Shown here: piece after piece, positions 1 through 7,361 of the stretch
Layout: every line of letters starts with the position of its first letter
How positions within the stretch are numbered: the first letter of the stretch is position 1
Assembly: GCA_015494595.1 (NCBI GenBank)
Contig: WGAX01000110.1
Location: 1-10,427 of the forward strand
Length of the DNA stretch: 10,427 nt
Direction of reading: 5' to 3'
From: Nitratiruptor sp.
GTDB lineage: Bacteria > Campylobacterota > Campylobacteria > Campylobacterales > Nitratiruptoraceae
Translations under genes and position numbers: made by a program
The notes under the pieces: model-generated
Databases searched by the model: none
The model's input: only the letters and a program-made list of their open reading frames with translations
Told to the model about the DNA's origin: nothing

Positions 1-1726
1 AGTCAACATCATGGTAGCTTCCATCATAAAGCGTAGCTTTCACATCCACTACAGGATAGCCAGCCACTACACCATTTTGCATAGCCTCTTGGATCCCTTT
101 ATCAACTGCTGGGATATACTCTTTTGGAATCACACCACCAGTAATTTGGTTAACAAACTCATACCCTTTACCTGGCTCTTGAGGCTCAAGCTTGATAAAG
201 ACATGACCATACTGACCACGCCCACCTGTCTGTTTTGCATATTTATACTCTTGATCCACTGGTGTTTTGATAGTTTCACGGTACGCAACTTGTGGCTGAC
301 CAACCTCTGCATCCACTTTAAACTCTCTTTTCATACGATCCACAATAATCTCTAAGTGCAACTCACCCATACCAGAAATAATGGTTTGTCCAGTCTCTTC
401 ATCAGTGTGGACTCTAAAGCTTGGATCCTCTTCAGCAAGTTTTGCCAAAGCTGTAGCCATCTTCTCTTGGTCTGCTTTTGTTTTTGGCTCCACAGCCACA
501 CTGATAACTGGCTCTGGAAACTCCATTTTCTCCAAAATTACCGGGTGATTCTCATCACACAGTGTATCACCAGTAAGGGTATACTTAAGCCCTACAACTG
601 CACCTATTTCACCAGCTGGAAGCTCTTTAATCTCTTCACGTTTATTTGCGTGCATCTTAAGAAGGCGTCCAACACGCTCCTTTTTGCCCTTTGTGGAGTT
701 GAGCACATAGCTACCGCTGCTAATCTGTCCTCTATAGACTCTGATGAATGAAAGCTGTCCTACAAATGGGTCAGTCATAATCTTAAAAGCTAGCGCTGCA
801 AATGGTCCATTGTCAGTAGATTCAACGCTTACCTCTTCACCAGTTTTTGGATCAATCCCTTTGATCCAGCTAACTTCTGTCGGAGCAGGCAAGTAGTCTA
901 CAACAGCATCAAGCAGCGTCTGCACACCTTTGTTTTTAAAAGCGCTTCCGCAGAGCATTGGCGTAATGCTCATATCAAGGGTACCTTTTTTAATCCCTTT
1001 TTTAATCTCTTCAACGCTAAGCTCTTCTCCGCCAAGATACTTTTCTAAAAGCTCCTCATCAGTTTCAGCCACTGCTTCAATAAGCTTTTCTCTATACTCC
1101 TGGGCTTTTTCTTTGAGCTCTTCTGGGATCTCAATTACTTCATATTTTGCACCCATTGTCTCATCATCCCAGACAATTCCTCTCATCTCTACAAGATCCA
1201 CAACGCCTCTAAAATTGTCTTCAGCTCCAATTGGGATCTGAATAGGTACCGGATTTGCTTTGAGACGCTCTCTAATTTGGTTTTCAACATTGAAAAAGTC
1301 TGCACCAATCCTGTCCATTTTGTTTACAAATACAATTCTTGGCACATGGTATTTGTTTGCCTGGCGCCATACTGTCTCAGATTGAGGCTGCACACCACCA
1401 ACGGCACAAAATACTGCCACAGCCCCATCAAGCACACGCATACTTCGCTCAACCTCAATAGTAAAGTCCACGTGCCCCGGAGTGTCGATAATATTGATTT
1501 GATGATCTTTCCAAAAGCAGGTAGTCGCTGCAGAAGTAATTGTAATACCTCTCTCTTTTTCCTGCTCCATCCAGTCCATGACAGCCGCACCTTCGTGCAC
1601 CTCACCGATTTTATGAGAAATTCCTGTATAGTATAAAATCCTCTCAGTTGTAGTAGTTTTACCCGCATCAATATGCGCAGCGATACCTATATTACGAACC
1701 TTCTCAATAGGTGTCTTTCTTGCCAT
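1..1726 (-). CDS. fusA: Translation elongation factor G (N-terminal 575 residues)
   Basis: EF-G is the GTPase that moves tRNAs and mRNA through the ribosome and helps recycle ribosomes. The frame starts at ATG 1726 (MARKTPIEKVRNIGIAAHID) and is open without interruption to the left edge; about 120 residues (end of domain IV and domain V) are outside. GTPase motifs: G1 AHIDAGKT (17-24), switch I GITITSAAT (60-68), G3 DTPG (81-84) and G4 NKMD (135-138). Domain II and III follow, with SGMGELHLEIIVDRM near 450, then domain IV with YRETIKT and TGGRGQYGHV near 497. The last residues present read TLYDGSYHDVD, as in canonical EF-G. AAAAGGA (1739-1733) lies 6 nt before the ATG, and an in-frame TAG at 1732 excludes an earlier start. 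The strong similarity to bacterial EF-G and the ribosomal neighbours point to the housekeeping copy. Confidence 0.98.
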   Translation of the reverse strand, partial: MARKTPIEKVRNIGIAAHIDAGKTTTTERILYYTGISHKIGEVHEGAAVMDWMEQEKERGITITSAATTCFWKDHQINIIDTPGHVDFTIEVERSMRVLDGAVAVFCAVGGVQPQSETVWRQANKYHVPRIVFVNKMDRIGADFFNVENQIRERLKANPVPIQIPIGAEDNFRGVVDLVEMRGIVWDDETMGAKYEVIEIPEELKEKAQEYREKLIEAVAETDEELLEKYLGGEELSVEEIKKGIKKGTLDMSITPMLCGSAFKNKGVQTLLDAVVDYLPAPTEVSWIKGIDPKTGEEVSVESTDNGPFAALAFKIMTDPFVGQLSFIRVYRGQISSGSYVLNSTKGKKERVGRLLKMHANKREEIKELPAGEIGAVVGLKYTLTGDTLCDENHPVILEKMEFPEPVISVAVEPKTKADQEKMATALAKLAEEDPSFRVHTDEETGQTIISGMGELHLEIIVDRMKREFKVDAEVGQPQVAYRETIKTPVDQEYKYAKQTGGRGQYGHVFIKLEPQEPGKGYEFVNQITGGVIPKEYIPAVDKGIQEAMQNGVVAGYPVVDVKATLYDGSYHDVD

Positions 1727-1770
1727 CTGCTATCCTTTTACAATTTTTGGGCTTGTAGTTTTATGAGGAA

Positions 1771-1786
1771 GCAAGCAAAAGCTTGC
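1771..1786 (-). repeat. Hairpin in the rpsG-fusA spacer, flanked by 8-nt direct repeats
   Basis: GCAAGC-TTTT-GCTTGC forms a perfect 6-bp stem, extendable by one wobble and one A-T pair, in the 74-nt spacer between rpsG and fusA. The 3' arm could instead pair with CAAGC at 1755-1751, giving two mutually exclusive folds. On the plus strand the octamer CTTGTAGT occurs on both sides (1752-1759 and 1787-1794). No T tract follows the stem on the coding strand, so it is not a normal terminator. Confidence 0.45.
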
Positions 1787-1800
1787 CTTGTAGTAATCTC

Positions 1801-2271
1801 TTACCATCTATAATGTGCAAACGCTTTGTTGGCTTCTGCCATTTTATATGTATCTTCTTTCTTCTTGTATGCCGCTCCTCTTTTGTTGGCTGCATCAAGA
1901 AGCTCATTGGCCAAACGCTCTGCCATCGTTCTTTCATTTCTATTTCTAGCAGCATCCACGATCCATCTAATTGCAAGAGATTGTTGCCTAACTGGTCTTA
2001 CTTCAACCGGTACTTGGTAAGTCGCCCCACCTACTCTTCTACTTTTTACTTCCAAAAGAGGTTTTACATTCTCAATGGCTTCATTAAAAACCTCAATACC
2101 TTTAAGCTCACTATTTTTTTCTTCTATTCTTTTAAGTGCACTATAAAAGATCTTTTGCGCAACGCTTTTCTTACCATCCCACATCAATTTATTGATAAAT
2201 TTTGTAACAACTTTACTGCCATAAATTGGATCTGGTAAAACCTCTCGAACTGGTGCTCTTCTTCTTCTCAC
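1801..2271 (-). CDS. rpsG: 30S ribosomal protein S7
   Basis: S7 is a primary 16S rRNA-binding protein that nucleates assembly of the 30S head and lines the E-site and mRNA exit channel. The product is 156 residues, the usual length. It has the family start MRRRRAPVREVLPDPIYGS, the rRNA-binding signature region DGKKSVAQKIFYSAL (32-46), the beta-hairpin VGGATYQVPVEVRPVRQQSL, and the typical end NKAFAHYRW. The start codon is GTG with a good ribosome binding site. It is third in the rpoC-rpsL-rpsG-fusA series. In E. coli this protein is the feedback repressor of its own operon, and the structured spacer just upstream makes that plausible here. Confidence 0.99.
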   Translation of the reverse strand: MRRRRAPVREVLPDPIYGSKVVTKFINKLMWDGKKSVAQKIFYSALKRIEEKNSELKGIEVFNEAIENVKPLLEVKSRRVGGATYQVPVEVRPVRQQSLAIRWIVDAARNRNERTMAERLANELLDAANKRGAAYKKKEDTYKMAEANKAFAHYRW

Positions 2272-2277
2272 TTCTAG

Positions 2278-2283
2278 CTCCCT
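2278..2283 (-). promoter_or_regulatory. Ribosome binding site of rpsG
   Basis: AGGGAG is followed by 6 nt and then the GTG start of rpsG at 2271. It supports the GTG start, since a TGA lies in frame just upstream (2286-2284) and no ATG intervenes. That same TGA ends the 28-codon frame at 2370-2284, so any ribosome translating it would stop on top of this site. Confidence 0.7.
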
Positions 2284-2370
2284 TCAATTTTGTAATTTAC
2301 TCAGGTGTTTCTGCCCACCTGTGGCTATGGGTGAGAGATTAAATTGCTTTAATTTCTCACTTTGTTTCAT
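2284..2370 (-). CDS. Possible 28-codon open frame in the rpsL-rpsG spacer
   Basis: An ATG three bases after the rpsL TAG opens a frame of 28 codons ending at a TGA that directly abuts the rpsG ribosome binding site. The peptide would start MKQSEKLKQFNL and end QKHLSKLQN. It is basic, with no signal peptide, membrane segment or motif that I recognise. The frame is the same as both rpsL and rpsG, so only a TAG and a TGA separate the three. There is no clear Shine-Dalgarno sequence before the ATG, so expression would depend on re-initiation by ribosomes leaving rpsL or on stop-codon readthrough. It also overlaps two hairpins, so the sequence may be constrained as RNA instead. It could be chance: 28 open codons is not rare. 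Confidence 0.22.
   Translation of the reverse strand: MKQSEKLKQFNLSPIATGGQKHLSKLQN
2302..2321 (-). promoter_or_regulatory. Second hairpin upstream of rpsG
   Basis: CAGGTG and CACCTG form a perfect 6-bp stem around an 8-nt loop (GGCAGAAA) on the transcribed strand. It ends 18 nt before the rpsG ribosome binding site and lies 9 nt after the longer hairpin at 2331-2360. Two stems stacked in one spacer would suit a protein-binding RNA fold. The pairing is seen in the sequence; the function is inferred. Confidence 0.35.
2331..2360 (-). promoter_or_regulatory. Long hairpin in the rpsL-rpsG spacer, possible S7 autoregulatory element
   Basis: On the transcribed strand GTGAGAAATTAAA pairs with TTTAATCTCTCAC (12 of 13 pairs, one A-C mismatch) around a GCAA loop, a GNRA-type tetraloop. 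It begins 13 nt after the rpsL stop. No T tract follows the 3' arm, so it is not an intrinsic terminator. In E. coli, S7 represses its own operon by binding the structured rpsL-rpsG intercistronic RNA, which is of similar length. The position here suggests the same role, but I have not matched the fold to 16S rRNA. Confidence 0.5.
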
Positions 2371-2373
2371 TAA

Positions 2374-2745
2374 CTATTTTGGTCGTTTCGTTCCATATTT
2401 AGAGCGAGATTTCTTTCTATTGGCAACACCTGCAGTATCAAGCGCACCCCTGATAATGTGATACTTCACACCCGGTAAGTCTTTAACCCTACCGCCTCTA
2501 ACTAAAACAATAGAGTGCTCTTGCAGATTGTGCCCTTCACCTGGAATATAGCTAATAACTTCATAGCCGCTTGTAAGGCGCACTTTTGCAACTTTACGAA
2601 GCGCTGAGTTTGGCTTTTTTGGTGTTGTTGTATAGACTCTTGTGCAAACTCCTCTTCTTTGAGGACACCTAACAAGAGCAGGCGATTTAGACTTTTTGAT
2701 AACCTTTTTTCTCTCTTTTCTTACCAACTGGTTGATTGTAGGCAC
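2374..2745 (-). CDS. rpsL: 30S ribosomal protein S12
   Basis: S12 is a small-subunit protein at the decoding centre that contacts helices 18, 27 and 44 of 16S rRNA and influences accuracy. The product is 123 residues, the usual bacterial length. It begins MPTINQLVRKERKK and contains the family signature TTPKKPNSALRKVAKVRL (39-56) and the loop GGRVKDLPGVKYH (84-96). Residues K43, K88 and P91, where streptomycin-resistance changes arise in other bacteria, are wild type; D89 is the residue methylthiolated in E. coli. The start codon is GTG, preceded by AAAGGA (2758-2753) with a 7-nt spacer. No in-frame ATG precedes it before a TAA at 2781. The stop is TAG. It lies 92 nt after rpoC and 102 nt before rpsG. 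Confidence 0.99.
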   Translation of the reverse strand: MPTINQLVRKERKKVIKKSKSPALVRCPQRRGVCTRVYTTTPKKPNSALRKVAKVRLTSGYEVISYIPGEGHNLQEHSIVLVRGGRVKDLPGVKYHIIRGALDTAGVANRKKSRSKYGTKRPK

Positions 2746-2765
2746 TTTTTTATCCTTTCTTGCAA

Positions 2766-2780
2766 AATTAGTGGCTAATT
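2766..2780 (-). repeat. Small palindrome at the presumed rpsL transcription start
   Basis: AATTAG-cca-CTAATT is a perfect 6-bp inverted repeat with a 3-nt centre. It overlaps the last three bases of the TATAAT at 2783-2778 and covers the expected start point. It could be an operator half-site pair, or it could simply reflect AT-rich sequence. No terminator-type T tract follows it. Confidence 0.35.
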
Positions 2781-2783
2781 ATA
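2778..2783 (-). promoter_or_regulatory. Candidate sigma-70 -10 element ahead of rpsL
   Basis: The minus strand reads TATAAT, the exact consensus -10 hexamer, 33 bases before the rpsL start, with AT-rich sequence upstream (TTTTTATAAACTTGATTTACA). No good TTGACA lies 17 nt upstream. This fits the housekeeping promoters described in Campylobacter and Helicobacter, which rely on an extended -10 and T-rich periodic upstream sequence. Transcription would start near 2771, giving a leader of about 26 nt. This could let rpsL-rpsG-fusA be transcribed independently of rpoBC. AT-rich spacers often contain chance matches. Confidence 0.4.
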
Positions 2784-2837
2784 TGTAAATCAAGTTTATA
2801 AAAAGCTTAATTTAAACTTTCTATAAGCATAGCGAGA

Positions 2838-5800
2838 TTACTCCTCGCCAGCTTTTTGTAAAACTATATCCTTCTTATTATAAAGACCTGTTCCTACCGG
2901 AATGAGTCTACCAATAATAACATTCTCTTTTAGATCCTCTAGGTAATCAACTTTTGCGCTAATACTTGCTTCAGTCAATACTTTTGTAGTATCTTGGAAT
3001 GAAGCAGCACTAATCACTGAATCTGAGCTCACTGCTGCTCTAGTAATTCCCACAAGCACAGGCTCAGCAATCGCTGGCTGACCTCCAAGGCGTAAAATTT
3101 TCTCATTCTCTTTTCTAAACTCTTTCTTGCTTACCAAATCGCCTGGAATAAACTTTGTATCACCACTATCAATAATTTTAACCTGTCTTAGCATCTGGGA
3201 GACAATAATCTCAATATGTTTATCAGAAATAGTAACCCCTTGACGGCGATAGACTTGCTGAATCTCAGTTACCATATAGTACATCAAAGCCTTTTCACCC
3301 AAAGTGCGCAAAATATCGTGCCCACTAATAGTACCATCAGTAAGGCGCTCACCCGCATGCACAAACTCGCCATTGTGCACAAGAATTTGGCGGTTCTTGT
3401 CGATTAAATACTCTACCGTCTGACCAGTATCAGCGGTAATGATAATACGCTGTTTACCACGACTTGGCTTGCCAAAACTTACCACCCCATCAATCTCTGC
3501 CACTACCGCTGGATCTTTTGGTCGTCTTGCCTCAAAAAGCTCACTAACTCTTGGAAGACCCCCCGTAATGTCTCTCGATTTTGCAGCAGCTTTTGGAATT
3601 TTTGCCAGAGTTTGAGCAAGTTTTACCTCTTGACCGCTTTGCACATAAATTGCAGTTTTTGGCTCTAAAAGATAGCGAATAACTTCACTGCCATCTTTTG
3701 GAGCTAGTACAATTGCCGGTTTATACTCTGGTGGAATATACTCATTAATGGTAAGTCTGGTCTCTCCTGTAAACTCATCCACCTGCTCAACAGCAGTCAC
3801 ACCTGCAATCACATCTTCAAAGGTAACAACACCCTCTTTTTCTGCAATGATTGGAATGGAGTATGGATCCCACTCTGCAATAACGGTCTTATCTGTTTTA
3901 GCGGGTGTTGCAATAATAGTATCTTTGGATACTTGTTGATTATCTTCCACTTCAAGAATGGAGCCTCTTGCTATATAGTGTCTAGCTGCCTCTCGACCTT
4001 CCCGATCTGCAATAACAGCAAAAAGCCCCTTCTCTTCAACCTTCTCACCCTTCTTCACATCGCTAAAGCGCTCAAGGTAGTCGCCTTTAAGCTTATAAAA
4101 TTTCACTTCACCCTCTGCACCACTTACGATCTTTTGTGTCACAGGCGCACCATCTTTAACTTTAAGCTCAGCAGCATACGGGATACGGTTTGGAATATTC
4201 CATCCCTCTTTGATAATCTCTACAATACTCTCTCCCGCTTTGACCTGTGCACCATTGCCGTATGGCAGATAGAGTTTGCCCTCAATCTTACCGCTTACAC
4301 CAGCTAGCTCATTTGGTTTGGCAAAATCGCCTCGCTTATAGGAGTAGCGCACCTTCTCTTCACCATTTTTAAGCGTTAAAATCACCTCATCGTGCACATT
4401 TTTGATCTCCAACTCTCCATCAAAGAGCGCTTTGACTTTTGGCTCTACCAAAAGCACCGCAGCATTTCGTCTGTTCGCAACGATAATTTTGCCTCCCTCA
4501 GTCTCATATGTCTTGAGGTTGTAGTAGCGAATAAAACCCTCTTTTCTTGCCACTACCTGACGCTCCTCCGTAGCCCTGCTTGCAGTTCCTCCCACGTGGA
4601 ATGTACGAAGAGTTAGCTGGGTTCCTGGCTCACCAATAGATTGGGCTGCAATAATTCCCACAGCCTCGCCTGGTTTGACCAGTTTGCCTTCTGCCATATT
4701 GAGACCATAACACTTTGCACACACACCCTTTGGTGCTTTACAGGTAATAGGCGTTCTAATAACTACCGATTTAATACCAGCTTCTACAATCTTTTGGGTC
4801 TTCTCTTCATCCAAGAGAGTACCCTCTGCAAAAAGAATCTCTTTAGTAATTGGATCAATCACATCTTGGGCTAGTACACGTCCAAAAATTCGATCTTCAA
4901 GCGGCTCAATAAGCTCATTACCTACTGAAATCTCTGTAATTTCCACTCCCTCATGGGTACCGCAATCTTCCATTGTAACTTTTACATTCTGTGCTACATC
5001 TACAAGTTTTCGTGTTAGGTACCCTGCGTTTGCGGTTTTAAGTGCAGTATCTGCTAAACCTTTTCTCGCCCCGTGGGTAGAGATGAAGTATTCAAGTACA
5101 TTGAGCCCCTCTTTGAAGTTGGAGATAATTGGCGTCTCAATAATGGTACCATCAGGTTTGGCCATAAGACCCCGCATACCGGCTAGCTGGCGAATCTGTG
5201 CAGAGCTACCCCTAGCACCTGAATCAGCCATCATATAGACAGAGTTGAAACCCTCTTTATCATTTTTCATCAACTCCATCATCTCTCTTGCAACTTCATT
5301 AGTAGTATCTGTCCAAACGTCAATAATCTTGTTGTAGCGCTCCTGCTCAGTTAAAAGACCCGCTTGGTATTGCTGTTGGATCTCTTTAACTTTCTTCTTC
5401 GCCTCTTCAATAAGTCGTTTTTTCGATTCTGGAACCTTAATATCATACGCACTAATAGAGATTCCTGTCCTTGTGGAGTATCTAAAACCTAAATCTTTAA
5501 GCTTATCCAAAAACTCTGCCGTAATTTTTGGACCACCCTTTTTAAATACATAATCAACCAATGATGCAATATCTTTTTTCTTCAATACCCTATTCCATAA
5601 CGATACCGGCACAAACTCAGGCAAAATCGACTTAATAATAAGTCTACCAGCAGTCGTTGTTATAATCTGGTTATCTACTTTAGTTCTTACTTTTGCATTA
5701 ATATCCAAATTGCCAGACTCTAGAGCAATCATTACCTCATTCACATCACTAAAGAGTTTATTGGCTCCTTTTACATCCTCTTTCTCTTTTGAGAGATAAT

Positions 5801-7361
5801 AAATCCCTAGCACCATATCTTGTGTTGGCACTGCAATTGCCCTACCAGAGGCTGGCAGCAAGATATTCAGGGAGCTTAGCATCAAAATCTTACACTCTGC
5901 AATCGCCTCTTCAGTAAGAGGCACATGCACTGCCATCTGATCCCCGTCAAAGTCTGCGTTAAAGGCAGAGCAGACCAGAGGATGCAGCTGAATCGCTTTG
6001 CCATCGATAAGCACTGGGTGGAATGCTTGGATAGAGAGTTTATGCAGTGTCGGAGCTCGGTTGAGCAGCACCGGATACTCCTCAACAATCTCTTGCAAGC
6101 ACTCCCACACTACATTTTCCCTATCTTCAATCATCTTTTTGGCAACTTTCAAAGTGGTCGCATAACCTTTTTCTTCCAGTTTAGCCAAGAGATGGGGCTT
6201 AAAAAGCTCTAGCGCCATCAGTTTTGGCAACCCGCACTGATCCATTCTTAAGTTTGGCCCCACAACAATAACGGATCGTCCTGAAAAGTCCACCCTTTTA
6301 CCAAGAAGGTTCTGTCTAAAACGCCCCTGCTTTCCTTTGATAATTTCACTCAAAGATTTAAGTGGACGCTTATTTGCCCCTTTGACTGCATTACCTCTTC
6401 TACCATTATCAATAAGCGCATCCACCGCTTCTTGCAGCATCCTTTTTTCGTTGCGCACGATAATTTCCGGCGCATCCAAATCAAGAAGCCTTTTAAGACG
6501 CTGATTTCTGTTAATTACGCGACGATAGAGATCATTTACATCACTGACTGCAAATTTACCCCCATCAAGAGCAACAAGTGGGCGAAGATCTGGTGGAAGG
6601 ACCGGCACAACTGTTAGCATCATCCACTCTGGCTTATTGCCGCTATTCAAAAAGCTCTCAATAACTTTAAGTCTTTTAACGACACTCTTTCTCTTTGCTT
6701 CAGAGGAGGTCTTTTTCATCTCCTCTTTGAGCTGCTCAAAGGCTTCAACTAGATCAAACTCCTCCAAAAGCTCCTTGACAACCTCACCGCCCATTCTTGC
6801 ATCAAAGCCGGTATCGCCAAAGTGCTGCATAAGCTGCTGATACTGCTCTTCGTTGAGCACATCATACTTTTTAACCGGATTTTTCTTCTCAAAATCGTAA
6901 TAGGCTTCTCCCGGCTCTTTGACAATGTAAGCCTCATAATAGAGTACACGCTCCAAATCTTTCATCTTCACGCCAAGCAGAGTCCCGATTCTACTTGGTA
7001 AAGAGTTCACATACCAGATATGCGCTACTGGAGTAACTAACTCAATGTGTCCCATACGGCTGCGGCGCACTTTGCTTACAGTCACCTCCACGCCACACTT
7101 TTCACACACCACACCTTTGTAGCGCATCTTTTTATATTTACCGCACAGACACTCATAATCTTTAATAGGGCCAAAAATCTTTGCACAAAAGAGCCCATCT
7201 CTTTCAGGCTTGAGTGTACGGTAGTTGATAGTCTCTGGCTTCTTTACCTCACCATGAGACCAGCTGAGGATCTTTTCTGGGCTAGCAAGGCGAAACTGGA
7301 TCGCCTTAATATCTTTTGGTCTTTGCTCTTCACCTATCTCAATTGGAATCAGTCTCTTCAT
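2838..7361 (-). CDS. rpoC: DNA-directed RNA polymerase subunit beta-prime
   Basis: This subunit of RNA polymerase carries the catalytic magnesium site, clamp, bridge helix and trigger loop. With the start chosen here (MKRLIPIEIGEE) it has 1507 residues. Landmarks: zinc-ribbon cysteines C71, C73, C86 and C89; switch region LLGKRVDFSGRSVIVVGPN near 352; the catalytic NADFDGD at 468-474 (nt about 5960-5940); bridge helix ISTHGARKGLADTALKTANA from about 760; second zinc site C800, C874, C881 and C884; trigger-loop halves QSIGEPGTQLTLRTFHVGG (about 907-925) and SRDITGGLPRVSELFEARRP (from about 1262). About 330 residues separate the halves, against roughly 190 in E. coli. ATG at 7361 is preferred because AGGA (7373-7370) precedes it by 8 nt and MKxxxPIEI matches the usual family start. 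An in-frame ATG at 7376 would add MRKKK and has an in-frame TAG directly upstream. The gene overlaps rpoB by 23 nt (38 nt from the upper ATG), so translational coupling is likely. Confidence 0.98.
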   Translation of the reverse strand: MKRLIPIEIGEEQRPKDIKAIQFRLASPEKILSWSHGEVKKPETINYRTLKPERDGLFCAKIFGPIKDYECLCGKYKKMRYKGVVCEKCGVEVTVSKVRRSRMGHIELVTPVAHIWYVNSLPSRIGTLLGVKMKDLERVLYYEAYIVKEPGEAYYDFEKKNPVKKYDVLNEEQYQQLMQHFGDTGFDARMGGEVVKELLEEFDLVEAFEQLKEEMKKTSSEAKRKSVVKRLKVIESFLNSGNKPEWMMLTVVPVLPPDLRPLVALDGGKFAVSDVNDLYRRVINRNQRLKRLLDLDAPEIIVRNEKRMLQEAVDALIDNGRRGNAVKGANKRPLKSLSEIIKGKQGRFRQNLLGKRVDFSGRSVIVVGPNLRMDQCGLPKLMALELFKPHLLAKLEEKGYATTLKVAKKMIEDRENVVWECLQEIVEEYPVLLNRAPTLHKLSIQAFHPVLIDGKAIQLHPLVCSAFNADFDGDQMAVHVPLTEEAIAECKILMLSSLNILLPASGRAIAVPTQDMVLGIYYLSKEKEDVKGANKLFSDVNEVMIALESGNLDINAKVRTKVDNQIITTTAGRLIIKSILPEFVPVSLWNRVLKKKDIASLVDYVFKKGGPKITAEFLDKLKDLGFRYSTRTGISISAYDIKVPESKKRLIEEAKKKVKEIQQQYQAGLLTEQERYNKIIDVWTDTTNEVAREMMELMKNDKEGFNSVYMMADSGARGSSAQIRQLAGMRGLMAKPDGTIIETPIISNFKEGLNVLEYFISTHGARKGLADTALKTANAGYLTRKLVDVAQNVKVTMEDCGTHEGVEITEISVGNELIEPLEDRIFGRVLAQDVIDPITKEILFAEGTLLDEEKTQKIVEAGIKSVVIRTPITCKAPKGVCAKCYGLNMAEGKLVKPGEAVGIIAAQSIGEPGTQLTLRTFHVGGTASRATEERQVVARKEGFIRYYNLKTYETEGGKIIVANRRNAAVLLVEPKVKALFDGELEIKNVHDEVILTLKNGEEKVRYSYKRGDFAKPNELAGVSGKIEGKLYLPYGNGAQVKAGESIVEIIKEGWNIPNRIPYAAELKVKDGAPVTQKIVSGAEGEVKFYKLKGDYLERFSDVKKGEKVEEKGLFAVIADREGREAARHYIARGSILEVEDNQQVSKDTIIATPAKTDKTVIAEWDPYSIPIIAEKEGVVTFEDVIAGVTAVEQVDEFTGETRLTINEYIPPEYKPAIVLAPKDGSEVIRYLLEPKTAIYVQSGQEVKLAQTLAKIPKAAAKSRDITGGLPRVSELFEARRPKDPAVVAEIDGVVSFGKPSRGKQRIIITADTGQTVEYLIDKNRQILVHNGEFVHAGERLTDGTISGHDILRTLGEKALMYYMVTEIQQVYRRQGVTISDKHIEIIVSQMLRQVKIIDSGDTKFIPGDLVSKKEFRKENEKILRLGGQPAIAEPVLVGITRAAVSSDSVISAASFQDTTKVLTEASISAKVDYLEDLKENVIIGRLIPVGTGLYNKKDIVLQKAGEE

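Noticed and set aside
11..751. Two consecutive plus-strand open frames of 114 and 131 codons at the left edge
   Set aside because: They are antisense to fusA, which reads without interruption on the minus strand as canonical EF-G.
1783..2238. 151-codon plus-strand open frame
   Set aside because: It is antisense to rpsG, whose own product is a complete and typical S7. Its phenylalanine- and cysteine-rich translation is a shadow product.
2331..2360. Rho-independent terminator after rpsL
   Set aside because: The stem is strong but the 3' arm is followed by CCCATAGCC, not a T tract, on the transcribed strand; the downstream genes are expected to be co-transcribed.
2792..2819. Terminator after rpoC from the 7-bp inverted repeat with a 14-nt loop
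   Set aside because: The stem is AT-rich with a long loop and is followed by GATTTACA, not a run of T.
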